A stretch of 64,000 nucleotides of DNA from Cotesia glomerata (Eukaryota > Arthropoda > Insecta > Hymenoptera > Braconidae): the NCBI RefSeq assembly GCF_020080835.1, contig NC_058158.1, forward strand, positions 27,732,305 to 27,796,304, given 5' to 3'. The translations under genes and the position numbers were made by a program. Under the pieces are notes generated by a model. The model did not search any database. It was not told the DNA's origin and saw nothing but the letters and a program-made list of their open reading frames with translations. Positions 46,993 to 58,978 of the stretch are shown in pieces. Within the stretch, counting starts at the first letter, position 1; each line of letters opens with the position of its first letter.

Positions 46993-47919
46993 CACGGAGA
47001 AAATTTTATAGTAGAGTTTATTATCTAGTTATGTTAAAATTTATTAACTGAATTCGATAGTAGTAAATATTATTTAAATAGTTAAATAAACCATCTGAAT
47101 TGTAGTATTTACCATCCTGATGGTAACTACTACTATTATGATGGTAATCAGTAATAATAACTGTTATTATTTTAATTGGTTACTACTATTATCGTAATTC
47201 CTAATATAACCTGATGGTTGCAGTTACCATCAGTAATAATAATAACTACTATTTAAGCTAGTATCTATCTATCTATCTATCTAGTAGAAAATATTCAAAA
47301 AATGAAGAATCTGCGTTACCATGGATGCATTTCTGAATAAACTAAAAGCAGCTGTAGTGCAGTGTAGTGCACAAAAAATCGGGATTAAATTCGGATTGAA
47401 ATTATATTTATAAATTTTTATTTGTCTAAAACAAGTTTTAACGCCAAATTTTTCAAAAAGAATTTGAAATTTCCAAAAGAATCAAAATTTTCAATAAAAT
47501 TCAAATTAAAAAAAAAAATTAAAATATCAAAAAAAAAATTTTAAATCAAAAAAATCAAATTTTCAAAAAAAAATTTTGAAGGGAATTTACAACATTTTAA
47601 TATTTCAAAGAAAAAAATGTACATTAGCTAAAATATGGATGTAAATAAAGGATTTAATTAAGTAAATTTATATTATTTTTTCTTTCAGAATTTTTACAAT
47701 CTGAGATGGTTACAGTTACCATCTTTGATTGTAACAGTTATAATTTATAATAATTACAATTATTATTTTCAATAGTAATTGTTACCATTATTAATAGTAA
47801 CTATTACAATTGTCAATGATACCACCTATTATTTTGTTACTAATTTATTTTATTACCATTTTAGATAGTAGGAGTTACTATTTTTGTATAGTAGGTAGTA
47901 TAATTAATTTTTCTCCGTG
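46993..47919. mobile_element. TA-flanked element with GATGGTAAC/GTTACCATC core
   Basis: Ends CACGGAGAAAATTTTATAG and TAATTTTTCTCCGTG, each bordered by TA (46991-46992 and 47920-47921). The outer thirds iterate ATGGTAACTACTACTATTAT and its inverse; the middle (about 47285-47690) is plain A-rich DNA with an ATCT microsatellite at its left border. Confidence 0.65.
47263..47283. repeat. (ATCT)n microsatellite
   Basis: Five tandem ATCT units inside the preceding element. Confidence 0.85.
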
Positions 47920-47924
47920 TAGGA

Positions 47925-48625
47925 ATATAAGTTATAATAAAATTTAACGTTGAAATTTATACTTTTAATTTTTTTTTTGGTTTAAATATTTTCGATCTTA
48001 AAAAAATGTTATCAGGGGTAATCTCTTACCAGTATTAGAATAAAGCTCTTCATACTATTTTACCACCGCTCGTGTTTTTACACAGAGTTTTTATTTATAA
48101 AAAACCCTTAATTGAGTTAAATTTAAAAAAAATAGATAAAATAAAACTCATATTTGAATAATAATGTTAATTGGCACTACGCGTAATTAGTATTAGCAGA
48201 AGTATTATATAATTGGTGTATTAAGAATAAACTCAGCTTAAATTTTCTCAGCGAAAAATGTAGCTTAATCTACGTTGATACATATTTATTTAGGTTTTTC
48301 AAAGGAGTGTTAGCTTTTGAAATACGCTGAGTATACATACATTTAATTAATTAATGTTTACATGGACGATATACTTGTATAAATATATACCTATAAATAT
48401 ATAAACACATAACAGCATCCATAAAAGGTAATTTACAAATATGTGTATTAAGTATATTGTATTGTATTCACATTATAATAAATTCATAATTATTTTGATA
48501 ATTAAAATAAACGATGAAAATAATTGAATTGCTGATGATTTACTAGCAATTTAATTTTTATAAATGTGATAAATTGTTATAATTTTGATGAAGTTAATAT
48601 TCATTAAAAAAAAAAAAATAAAAAT
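47925..48625. other. No gene seen
   Basis: AT-rich; no supported feature. Confidence 0.4.
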
Positions 48626-48629
48626 CTAC

Positions 48630-49281
48630 TAAATATGCTAATAATAATCTTAGAAATTGTGATAAAAATATGATCAATCACTCATTCGATGCGGAATTCA
48701 ATTCTAAATATAATATTGTTGTTTTTTTATTTTTTTGATGAAAATTTCAATTTGTTATTAACAAAAACCAAAACCAAAATAAAAAATTTCAGTTTTTCGT
48801 AAATAACTCAATCACTATTGGTGATATCAAAAATTGGAAAAAAGATCCTTGAAGAGGACGAAATTTCTAAAAAAAGTCTCGACTCCTGGAACTCTGGCTT
48901 GAAAAACAATAATTTTTATTTAATGTTGAAAATAGGGTTCCGCGCGTCTTTTGTCACACGGCCGCGCCGATGCTAAAATACGACGGCAGTTGCGCGGAAC
49001 CCTATTTTCAAAATTAAATAAAAATTATTGTTTGTTAAACTAGAGTTCCGGGAGTCGAGACTATTTTTCAGAAATTTTCTCCTCTTTAAGAAACTTTTTT
49101 CCGATTTTTGATATCACCAATAGTTATTCAGTTATGGTTATGGTTTTTGTTAATAACAAATTGAAATTTTCATAAAAAAAATAAAAAAACAACAACATTA
49201 TTTTCAGAATTTAATTCCGCATCGAATGAGTGATTGTTCATAATTTTATCACAATTTCTACAATTTTTATTAGCAAATTTA
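48630..49281. mobile_element. 650-bp fold-back element
   Basis: Arms of about 300 bp (48630-48945 and 48993-49281) are inverse copies with few mismatches, around a GC-rich 47-bp spacer bordered by GGGTTCCGCGCG and TGCGCGGAACCC. Landmarks in both arms are ATCACTCATTCGATGCGGAA, TTTGTTATTAACAAAAACCA and GAGTCGAGAC/GTCTCGACTC. No open frame and no clear target duplication. Its right end abuts the next element at TA (49280-49281). Confidence 0.75.
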
Positions 49282-49382
49282 CACAGGGTTCTCACAAAAA
49301 TTTCCGTTACTATGTAACATGGTAATGGTTACCATTATACATAGGAATAAGTTCTGTTCTTTTCTCTCCGTGTATAACATAT
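49282..49382. mobile_element. 101-bp TA-flanked element, GTAATGGTTACCATTA core
   Basis: CACAGGGTTCTCACAAAAAT on the left and TTCTTTTCTCTCCGTG on the right, with TA at 49280-49281 and 49383-49384. The core is a single palindrome around ATGGTAATGGTTACCAT, the same word as in 46993-47919. The shortest complete example of the type. Confidence 0.6.
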
Positions 49383-49500
49383 ATCGATGTGTAAGGCTAT
49401 ATCAGAGCTTATCTGGCTTGATGTGACTAGATATGTCTATATCAGGCTTGAATTGGTTTGATATACCCATTCCCTCCGTAAACATTTTCTTCGATCAAAA
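49383..49500. repeat. TATCAGG relic
   Basis: Words such as GGCTATATCAGAGCTTATCT and GTCTATATCAGGCTTGA, ending near CCCTCCGTAAACATTTTC. Confidence 0.4.
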
Positions 49501-49509
49501 ATATTTCTA

Positions 49510-49995
49510 CACGGAAAAAAATGGAGTAAAAATCGCATCAGGTGATACAAAAATTGTATAATTTGCAGTGTAAATTAAATTCATTTAAAATTTGCATCAC
49601 TTAGTTATACAAAATCTAATGTATTTTTGAATTGAATTTTTGACAGCTTCTATACTCTAGCCTCGATTTCAATGGGGAGTAAGTTCATGGAGATAAGAAT
49701 TTTTGACTGGTATTTCTAATGAACATTCTTTTAATTTTAAATGCACAAAGTCATAGTTAACATATTTATTATTACTTCAAGAATAATTATGATAAATATA
49801 AATGTAAACAACGTAGAATACAACCTGTACTTGGACTCAAAAGTACAGTTGGTTAGCACATATATGCACTCGAAACTGATATGAAATTCACACTACTGTG
49901 ATATAATTTTCGTATCACCTGTGATTCTAAAATTAAACTGCTCTCAAGATGCAATTTGGTATTGCTGATAGTGCAATTTTTAAACCAATATTTTT
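49510..49995. repeat. CACGGAAAAAAATGG-ended element with GCATCA/TGATAC words
   Basis: TA then CACGGAAAAAAATGGAGTAA. GCATCAGGTGATACAAAAAT and inverse forms appear near both ends (49530-49620 and 49880-49970). The right terminus is not preserved. Confidence 0.45.
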
Positions 49996-50219
49996 TCTAT
50001 ATACTTAACTACAAAATATTATTCATCACGTGCATTAGTAACTCTAAAGGTATTTTATATTTTTGTTAAAATGAAAAAAATTTAATAATAATTACACACA
50101 TTATATGTACGTATATGTTTATGAAAAAAATGTAAATAGACATGTTTATCTGTATGTGTATATATTTAAAGTTTAATTTAAGTATAGTGGAGAAATGATG
50201 ATTATTTTTACAAGCTCTC

Positions 50220-50730
50220 AGGCATCGTAAAGCTTGACATTGCTAGCGCGTTGCAACTCTACTCCCATGAGCGTATTATTTAGCACGTCTGAAAGGTAGT
50301 GAGTACGCAACACACCGGTCGTTGTGGCTTGCTCGAATTCATTTTACGCGTTATAATCTTTAATTAAGCTGAGTTTTCTGTACCGTACAGTACGGGTTCG
50401 TTAGACGATGAAAACCTAGTGGATCCTGAGGGGTCGACGTGCATGAAGCGTTTGTCGTTTTGTAAAAGCATTTTAAGCGGGTAAAAAAGAACACCGACTA
50501 TACGTATAGGGATGGAGGTTCAGCTAGTACTACTCATACTGTCCTCTTTATATAATAGTACGAGTCATGCTGCTCAAAGCAGTGGTAGTAGAGTCGTTCA
50601 AGTTCTTCCAGTACCAGTTGTAATTTTAGCAGTAGTATTTGTAAGCGCAGTAGTAGTAGGAAGAGGATATGCAAGTTCGCGTGTGTCGTTAAAAATTACG
50701 AGCCACAAAATCCACACTAGTACCTAGTGA
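50220..50730. promoter_or_regulatory. CpG-rich island with a plus-strand open frame
   Basis: A 500-bp patch of elevated GC and CpG (for example CACCGGTCGTTGTGGC, TGTACCGTACAGTACGGG). It could be a promoter with a 5' exon. The open frame in it is listed separately. Confidence 0.3.
50512..50727 (+). CDS. Possible first coding exon with signal-peptide-like start
   Basis: ATG in a good context (GGGATGG) opens MEVQLVLLILSSLYNSTSHA, a plausible signal peptide, followed by AQSSGSRVVQVLPVPVVILA and a second hydrophobic run. A fair donor (TTT|GTAAGC) lies after 43 codons at 50641, so the downstream codons may be intron. No family recognised and no further plus-strand exon found. Confidence 0.2.
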   Translation: MEVQLVLLILSSLYNSTSHAAQSSGSRVVQVLPVPVVILAVVFVSAVVVGRGYASSRVSLKITSHKIHTST

Positions 50731-51097
50731 AACTCGTTTGCTTTTGTATTTCTTGTCATTTATTCTTATATACTTTATATGCAGGAGTATGTGAGCGGCT
50801 CATTACCTACATCATTTTAAAATACATTCAAAATATTAAAAATTATAATATTATTATTGCAATATAAATTACATTAAGTGAACGCGTGAGGGAGATCGTT
50901 AATTCAGGTACCAGAAATTTTAATGAATAAGTTAAGATGGCAACGGAGACTGTAATAATAATAACAATTAAATATACGTCTTCAATTATTTTTGGAAAAT
51001 TTCAGCCGATAATTATTTCAAGATCTAAATTTTTCTTATTATACACATGTAGTAATTAATTTTGATCTGCGTAAACTTTATTGGTGATTGGTTATTA

Positions 51098-51693
51098 GGG
51101 GCCATTCATTAATTACGTAAGAACAATTTTGGTGACTTTTGACCCCCTCTACCCCCATATAAGTATACTTAGGATTTCTCGAACCCCCCCCCTCTCTTTT
51201 CTTACGTAAGATTCAATCTTGATATTCTAAATAATAAACTGTTATGTTAGGAAGGGATTAGTTTCACTAAAACTAACAGGTCAACGTGGATTCATCATTT
51301 TCATTTTTTAACAAGTAATAATTTTTTTTAACAAAGAATGTTTTTTATTTTTTAAATAGTAAAAGTACGATAATACACGGAAAAATACTAGAATTTTTTC
51401 TATAGAACCAAACATGGATAACACTAAAAACATATGAAATTTTAATAAGTTATTTTTTTTTTTCAATAAGCAATAAAAATTATTTAAATAAAATAAAAAT
51501 TTGACTGTACACTTTAAAATTAAGAAAACTATTTGGAATCCAAAATGGAATTAGATTTTGAATATTGAATTTTGATTCACGAAATATTACTTAAGAATGA
51601 ATTTTATCTCCCTCCTCCCCAACATAAGGACATGTAAATATTTTCTTAACCCCCCTCCCCCTCAATATCCTTACGTAATTAATGAATGGCCCC
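51098..51693. mobile_element. Harbinger-like MITE with TTA duplication
   Basis: Termini GGGGCCATTCATTAATTACG and its inverse, flanked by TTA on both sides (51095-51097 and 51694-51696). C-rich blocks near each end (CCCCCTCTACCCCC, CCCCCCCCTCTC; CCCCCCTCCCCCTC) mirror each other in position. A 3-bp TTA duplication with GGG-initial termini points to the PIF/Harbinger superfamily. The 596-bp copy has no transposase. Confidence 0.7.
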
Positions 51694-51699
51694 TTACTA

Positions 51700-53875
51700 A
51701 TGACTCATTATATTTTTTAATAATTGTCAATAGATTATGTCATGAGTCATGAGGCTGAATAAAATAAAAGCTCCCATTATTAATAAAAATTAAAATAATA
51801 AAGAAAATTTTATTACTAGCATATCTTTATTACAAAACGGAATTATTTAGTTGAATTCAATGTCATTGAAATGTTCACGACCTGAAATTATAATCTTTCA
51901 TAACTTTATACATTTTTTTATGATAAACAATTTTTTATAATGTTATTGGGGAATTTTTGAATAGTTTGTTGGTCCTATAAATTTGTTGCGTGACATTTTC
52001 TATTAAATCATTAAAATTAATCCTGTCAGTAGTATTTTTTTTACAAAGATTGTTTAAATTTTTGAATTGATTGAAGTTATATTTTCAGTTGAATGTAATA
52101 ATCAAAATATATCGAACAAAATGGAAGGATAAGTTTTAAAAATTTATAACTTTATTCACTTTTCTTCCTCTAGATTTCAGTGAGTGAAAAAAAAAAATTA
52201 ATTCGATAATTAATAATTTAATTGAAAGTTATGATTGATTTTTAGGCTTATAAAAATCTTTATATTTGTAATTCTTCTTTAATTCATTATTAAATAAATA
52301 AGCAAAAAACTAAAAAAAAAAAAAAAAAAAACGATTTTTTCGAAAATCCGATGTCTTTCAGACGCGCAGTAGAAAAAAATGATTAAATTAGCCAGAAAAG
52401 GTTTTCTTAGTGGGTACTAAAAAATATAAAAAAAATAGAGAAAATTAAAAGAAAAATTTTTCAACCTATTCGATTTGGTGTGTAATGTCCTATAGAAAAC
52501 TTTACGATAAAAATAAACAAATAGATAGGTAAAACTGAGGATTAGCAAAGCAAGAAACTTCTGAAGAGTTAGAGAAATGTACTCTATACTGAGGGTAGGC
52601 TTAATCCGACAATCGTAAGATTAGAACAATGACCATTGAACCGAATAGAACTTCTTAGTGATAGTTTGTCATTGCTGTATACTAAAGTTTTATCTGAAGG
52701 TGGCTTAGATTAAATTGACATCATGAAGTTATTTCATTAATTTATAATAGTTACTAGGTTGATAGTTGCTAAAAATAAATGGATAAATAAATATTAAAAA
52801 TGATGAGTGACGAGATATCTAGCATTTTCTATAAAAATCTAGAATAATTTTAACTTTATCGATTCATTTTTATTTTTTGTCATAACTAAAGTTACCACTC
52901 GTTTTTAGATTAATTGATACAGTTTATGATTTCATGTTCAATTTTTTTTATCGTATTTATGTTGTCGTACAGATAAGAAATGATCTTTTCTAGTAAATTT
53001 ATACGACAGCAGTTCATCTATTTAGCTTTGGAATTTCGCGACTCTAGTGTTAATAGAACCTGTTGTTCAACACCATACACATGTAGGACTTCCGAGGCTG
53101 AGAGGATTTTCGTAATAATAATCAAAATTGTTTGCTGCCTCATGGGTGCTTTTTGTCCTTAGCGAGAGCGAAATAACATGTCTTATTATGTTCGCCCGAG
53201 TACTTTCATTTTATTTATTGTAATTGTTGCTATAAACTTTTGATACTGATTTAATTATATTTCCTTAGATTAAACTAAAAGGTATGAGTGTTTATAGCAA
53301 AGAATAGAGTAATGCTGTATTTATAATGTTTAAAATTTTGTTGTTAATTATTTAAAGATTAACATCATGTATAAATATGTTATTATTCGTAATTTAGAAT
53401 CTGATAAATTTTATAAAACATAAAATCTCTTATGAAGCGGAAAAATAAATTAATAACGTTTATTGTCTATTATGTTTCAAGTTACACAATTTATGTCAAA
53501 AATTTATAGAAAATATGAGATTTGTATCAATATTTGTTGAAAGGTTGATTTAACATGATGTTGACTTGTCTCATTAAAGTGTTATACGACTTTTTACACC
53601 TCGTTAATAAACATTACAGGACAGAATAAATTTTCTTATTATTCATAACTGTACTCTAATTATTGTCTCAATATGAGTTATACATGGTGACACGTGATTA
53701 TGTATAATTATACAGGCCTTTTGATAACTTGGGATTGGGTGTGCACGTTAAAAATTTTTATGTACAAACTATTGAAATATTTGAAGTTTCTGCCTGTGAA
53801 TTTTAAATTAATTATATTCTTGCATTTTACTAATCATAATAATATCAAATTTTATTGCATATTGCATCTTAGAAA
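51700..53875. other. No gene seen
   Basis: AT-rich. The small frame at 52980-53162 has cysteines but no domain pattern or splice signals. Confidence 0.4.
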
Positions 53876-53879
53876 ATGT

Positions 53880-54000
53880 CAATTATTAAGAAATGACATT
53901 GTATTTTGTCGACTACTGATATTTTTCAAGATATAAGCTCATTCCAATGTTACACTCATCAAGACCTTTCATTTGAGTACCCACTTAAATTTTTCATATT
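53880..54000. repeat. Half copy of the palindromic MITE family
   Basis: Contains AAGATATAAGCTCATTCC, GTTACACTCATCAAGACC and TCATTTGAGTACCCAC, one arm of the family seen at 9045-9225 and 19945-22075. It shows the uninterrupted arm sequence at the point where the LINE integrated in the other copy. The second arm is absent. Confidence 0.65.
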
Positions 54001-54004
54001 GGTT

Positions 54005-55260
54005 CCAATTACAAAAAAGTAAACATAGATATGTAGCTTTTAGAGATATATAATTAGCATTAACTAATATTACAAATAAACATTATTCTCTAGTATTTTA
54101 GGTATATTTTGTTGTGTAAGATCAATGTAGTGAATTTTTAAAATAAGTATTTTCATAAATATATGTATGATATTTTATCATGGAATAAGACAATAAAGTT
54201 CATCTTCTATTTTTTACAGGTAACCACAAAGACCTACAATATCATTGTTACTTTTATTATTATCGTATAAAAAATTATCAACAGATATCGTATTATTATT
54301 GATCCATTCATGACACTTTTCTCCCTTACTTGGTATATTATATAGCAGATGTCTTGTCGTTGTCGTAAATAAATTACGCTTGCGTGATGTTTACGGGGGA
54401 TCGCTGTTGCTAGAACCGTATAATTTTAACTTACTTCGTTCATTCTAAATCGTTTTTTTATTTTATTTTTCTTTAATAAAACTCAAATTATAATTCACGG
54501 TTGACGTCATTACGTGCTGGTGATTTTCTATTTACTAAACATTTAAAGTCATATTTTTTACCCTCGTATACATATATTTATATTTAATATTTAATTTATG
54601 AAACAAAATAAAAATATAAGCTAAATAAATATACCATATAACAATAACGGCTGATGAACCTACTGTAGAAAGTTATATAATTAAATTTTTTAGAATGGTT
54701 AATTTACTGCTATTCATTTATTATCGCCTTAAAATTTATGCAATTTATCCGTGGATAAATTTTTTTGAACCTTTGTTTATTTACCTTAGTTTCGAAGTAA
54801 AAAATTTTTTAGGTTTTAAATTTTTCTATTGATAGTTTTAAATTTTTCAATTGTATTCTTTGCGCCCTCTGTATGTTGCTCGAAAATCCAACTTTTGCGG
54901 ATGACAAAAAATTATTTTTAATTTACAAGAATATCTCAAGCTTAACTCTCTGGTAAGGAGACAGTTCAGTGATCATACGCCCTCCGCTAACTTTTAACAC
55001 TACTTTTAGTCAAAAAATTATATATGAGCATATATGATCACATCGGGTCGGACATTGATAATATTAAGTCATATCAGGACATGTCAAATGATAGAGTCTT
55101 GTATGTCCACATGACTTGACTTAAGCTTGAAATCACTAGTTTTGAAATCAGACCATATATGATCATGTCAGAACATCAGACCATATCAAAAAGTTTTGTC
55201 ACTAGTATAGTCAAGAAATTTTTAATAACTTTATAAAACTATTTTTAAGGAGAACAAAGT
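54005..55260. other. No gene; TATCAGG relics at 54985-55205
   Basis: AT-rich DNA. The right part carries CATATATGATCACATCGGGT, TCATATCAGGACATGTC and similar words of the TATCAGG family. Confidence 0.4.
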
Positions 55261-55374
55261 TGAAGCATATCAAGTCGGAAGATCATAAAAGTATTTTATT
55301 ATAAAACTGAAAATAATAATGTAAAATATTAAATAGAGGTAAATGAGATAGTGGTAGATCGATCTGAACTTTAT

Positions 55375-55578
55375 ATCCCGAGAAGAATACAGTGCGCGAC
55401 GATCACCACACTGGTGGTATAGTGGCTGTACCAGTTTTATAGTCGAGTGAGTTTCACGTTTGGATGATTCAACGGTCCACACTTTCAAGATGGCCACCAA
55501 CTCATCCTGTTCTTCAGCTGAGTACCGTTCACCACATACTCGTAAACTTTTCTCGTCGATCCAGATGGGTAACGTCAT
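55375..55578 (-). CDS. Open frame of coding-like composition, unknown
   Basis: The minus-strand frame starts ATG at 55578, just after an in-frame TAA, and reads MTLPIWIDEKSLRVCGERYS, AEEQDELVAILKVWTVESS, KRETHSTIKLVQPLYHQCGD and so on. Composition is coding-like up to about 55375, after which it turns AT-rich and hydrophobic and runs on to a stop at 55270. A good donor (CGA|GTATGT) lies after 13 codons, which would leave only MTLPIWIDEKSLR as coding. No family recognised. It may be a real small exon, the end of a nested gene, or a conserved non-coding island. Confidence 0.3.
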
Positions 55579-56157
55579 TCTCCGGCAATTTTAGGACGTT
55601 GACATATTGAACACCTGGTTTTCTATGACAGTTCATCAAGTGTCAAAGTTTTAATTTTTAATCGATACTCTTGTAGTACAAAGTTAAACTTTTTTTTTCT
55701 TTCTCTTAAATCAGTTATTCAATTATTGATTTCAGTTACCAAAAAATTTTATTTTTAAACATTCTTCTTACTCTACCCAAGATAAAAATAAATTGCCAAT
55801 GTCATTCACGATAAAATATTCTAGGTAGGGAAGTATAGTATAAATAAATTCCCAAGGATAATTTATCTGTTTGTTTGTATCTGTAAGTTTGGTGTTGGTA
55901 GAAAGAAAAAAAAAAGAATAAAAAAAAAGTAATTTAATCTAATTGTAACGCAAGCCTCCTCGTCACTTCTTCTTAACATCAATTTTCTCGTTTTCGTAGT
56001 GTAGTGTGGATTTATATTTTCAGTGAATTCCCTGTACTGGACTTGATACAATTTCTAAGCACGAAACGCCAGGCTAACTCCGTGGTGAGTGCACACTTAG
56101 TCCAGTATAATAGTAGTGGTACTCATATATAAGGGTAGAGAATTTTCACCGCACTTG

Positions 56158-56193
56158 TATATACAATATACAATATACAATATACAATATACA
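56158..56193. repeat. AATATAC minisatellite
   Basis: Five tandem copies of the heptamer AATATAC, about 30 bp downstream of a TATATAAGGG motif (56127-56136). Confidence 0.85.
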
Positions 56194-56252
56194 TAGACGT
56201 ATGAAGAGAGTTGAGAGTATATGGTAAATCCGGCAGAGGATAGCATTTTGAA

Positions 56253-56468
56253 TTATTTTAAGAGCCATGGAGGACCGGAGTCAGGATACCATGCTTGCAT
56301 AAGGGCGGGATATGAATGTTCAGACAAAATGTATACTGCTATAATGACTCTATGAAACGTTGGCACTGTGGTGGTAACTCGAGTACCTCCCAACGCCGTC
56401 AACAAATGCATCATGAGTGCTACACAGAATATGCAGATAAACATCTTTTTTATTTTACTTCTTCCCAT
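56253..56468 (-). CDS. Possible signal-peptide exon
   Basis: The minus-strand frame begins MGRSKIKKMFICIFCVALMM then HLLTALGG: a basic start and a strong hydrophobic stretch, an excellent secretion signal. It is on the same strand as, and upstream of, the sidestep-like exons, and a phase-1 junction after LTALG would suit an Ig protein. The only donor there, G|GTACTC, is weak, and the frame simply runs on to a stop. It could be the first coding exon of that gene or of another secreted protein. Confidence 0.3.
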   Translation of the reverse strand: MGRSKIKKMFICIFCVALMMHLLTALGGTRVTTTVPTFHRVIIAVYILSEHSYPALMQAWYPDSGPPWLLK

Positions 56469-56479
56469 TTATTTATTTT

Positions 56480-57700
56480 TCTTTTCTTATGCTAATTGCT
56501 AATGACTTGAGAGCTGCTTTCTATTCCAATAGAATTTATTGCTTTTATATTTAATTACAATGGTAATAACTCATTAAATTTATTTATATCCCTCTTGCGT
56601 CACAATTCTCTATCGTATTGTTGGATGAACAAAAATATATTGATCATTTATTTAGATATCCATATAATTTACAATTCTTATTACATTTAAAATATCAATG
56701 TATGTTATACTGGGATAAAAATAGTATTTGCAATTAATTATGAAAACTATTTCCGCCTGGTAAGTAAGCCAATACATTGGCAAGGGATCCACTTTCGTAT
56801 TTACAGGGGAACTCAATAAGTTATGTATGAATACAATGGAACTTATGAAATCACCTTTCACTACTGGAGATAAATAATTAATTTGTAATGGTACAGTCGT
56901 ATTTTGAAACGAGATATACTCTTCAAAGTTTATAGATTTGCTACAATGCTAATGTCGTCTCGAATATCAATTGTTGGATCAAAAATAATCGATTCTTTGG
57001 TACTTAGTAGCTTCGTTTTCGTGGTTACATAAGACTATTTTTAAAGTTTGAGATATTTCTGTTAAAACTTTATTTTTTATGACATTAAAACGCGAACTTT
57101 TGACCCTTTCACAGAAGATAAAATACATTTTTAAATTAAATATATGGTGAAAGATATATATTACGAATATAAAGTTTAACTTTATAATTTTATAATAAAT
57201 AGCGTTCTATTTGAATGTTGAATATTGTTAAAATAAGATATAAAGATTGACAGAATTAAAACGATATAAGAGTCAAAACACGTCAAGTGGACCCTTCTTT
57301 TACCACTTGGTGATAGAAAACCTATTAAAATATAATTATCGAAAGTCGTCATACCGAAAAATCATCCCTCAAAACAGTTTTTGAAAATTTTGAATTTAAC
57401 AACAATTTTTTAACAATAAAAATTTTCAGTACTTTTAATTAAAAAATTAATTGTGAAAAAGCTGTTGGAGATAACTTAACGAAAGTTTCAGCGATTATAG
57501 TAAAATATCTATATTTTCACATAAAATTCTTTTGCAAATTTAATTTGTTTATTATCATATTTTTTATTAACTTTTAAATAAACAAACTGAAATGTTAATG
57601 ACTTCTCAGTACGATAATCGAATTTTTTTTTTTTAGTAATACGCGTTATGCATTTAAGTTCTTTATTTCGAAATAAAATTTAACTGCCCGGTATTAGTTT
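56480..57700. other. No gene seen
   Basis: AT-rich. A frame at 56652-56861 minus has no motif or splice support. Confidence 0.4.
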
Positions 57701-57706
57701 AAATAA

Positions 57707-58114
57707 TATGAATTTTTATATGACGCAGCGGCGAGCGGTACAAGTGCTCTGCGCGCTACTGAGCTTAGCCGTTAAGGCTGTAGATCGCTACAAATTACAC
57801 AATTATTTAATATATGATTTTTACAAATCATTATTTATAAATCATAATTTAAGGCATTAATTGATTTTTTCTTTATATTTTATTAAGATGTTTATTTTAT
57901 TCTACAGTTAAATCTAAATAATACTTTAATAAATATATTTTAATTACTCTGTGCAAATATTGTTAAAAGTATAAATAAAAATAAAAAAATTGAATTGTAA
58001 AAATCATTTATTAAATAAATGTGTAATTTGTAGCGATCTACAGCCTTAACGGCTAAGCTCAGTAGCGCGCAGAGCACTTGTACCGCTCGCTGCTGCGTCA
58101 TATAAAAATTCATA
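57707..58114. mobile_element. MITE with about 100-bp inverted termini
   Basis: Left 57707-57802 and right 58020-58114 are near-perfect inverse copies starting ATATGAATTTTTATATGACG and including GAGCGGTACAAGTGCTCTGC, GCGCTACTGAGCTTAGCCG and TGTAGATCGCTACAAATTA. The 200-bp interior is AT-rich and unrelated. No clear target duplication; class unresolved. Confidence 0.75.
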
Positions 58115-58765
58115 TTTGCAGCATGAAAATCATGACTGCAAATCTAAAATTTCTGACATTTTCACTTTAAATTTATTTAAACATCTTAAACCAGTTAATA
58201 ATCAAATATGAAAGGCAATAATAATAATAATGACATTAATAAGTAGTTAACACATTTTAATAACTGCTATTAAATAAATATGATTGCAGATCAGTAATAT
58301 TTAATTAAAATCCAATAAAAATATTTCAATCAACCGTTTACTGGAAATTAATTATGACGATTTAAATTGTCAAAACTACTAAGTAATTTGATAGATTTAT
58401 TAATAATTATTAATTTGTAATATTGAAAAAAAATAAATAATTATCGATTTTTAAATTATATCAGTGTTGTTATTTTTCCGAAGTGGTGGAAAAAATTTTA
58501 AATCAACGTGATTTTCAGAACATTTTCATAGAATAGACGTTTACGTAGTCATTTTAACTATAACATAGTTACGTTTATATCTTTAACTACAATATATCGT
58601 AAAAAAAGTTTTTTACAATATGTTGTTAGGAATAATGAGCTCCAATAAAAAAGGTTGTGTCAAAATTTTTGTACCAAAGAAATATGCTACTGATGTTCAA
58701 CAGAAATAATTCGTTTCAAAGGGAGCTGGCGTGCACGGCATCTTCTGATTCGTGTGGGTCTTTTG

Positions 58766-58769
<4 letters not shown>

Positions 58770-58797
<28 letters not shown>
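58770..58797. repeat. Poly(A) run, possible retroposon tail
   Basis: 28 consecutive A after GGGAGCTGGCGTGCACGGCA, TCTTCTGATTCGTGTGGGTC and TTTTGTTAT. The short GC-richer lead-in suggests a truncated retroposed sequence of unknown origin. Confidence 0.5.
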
Positions 58798-58978
58798 TAA
58801 GCATCAGTGAAACTTGGACCTGAAAAATCGAGGAGTTGTAACGGTTTTCTATATGACTTTCTAACAAAATCGTTATTTAATGCCTACGTTGTCAATTACA
58901 TAAAAGGAAATTTTTAGTATTAATGTTCCCTGAAAAAAATTTTTCTGATGTGACTATATATGGCCACATCGCCTGATA

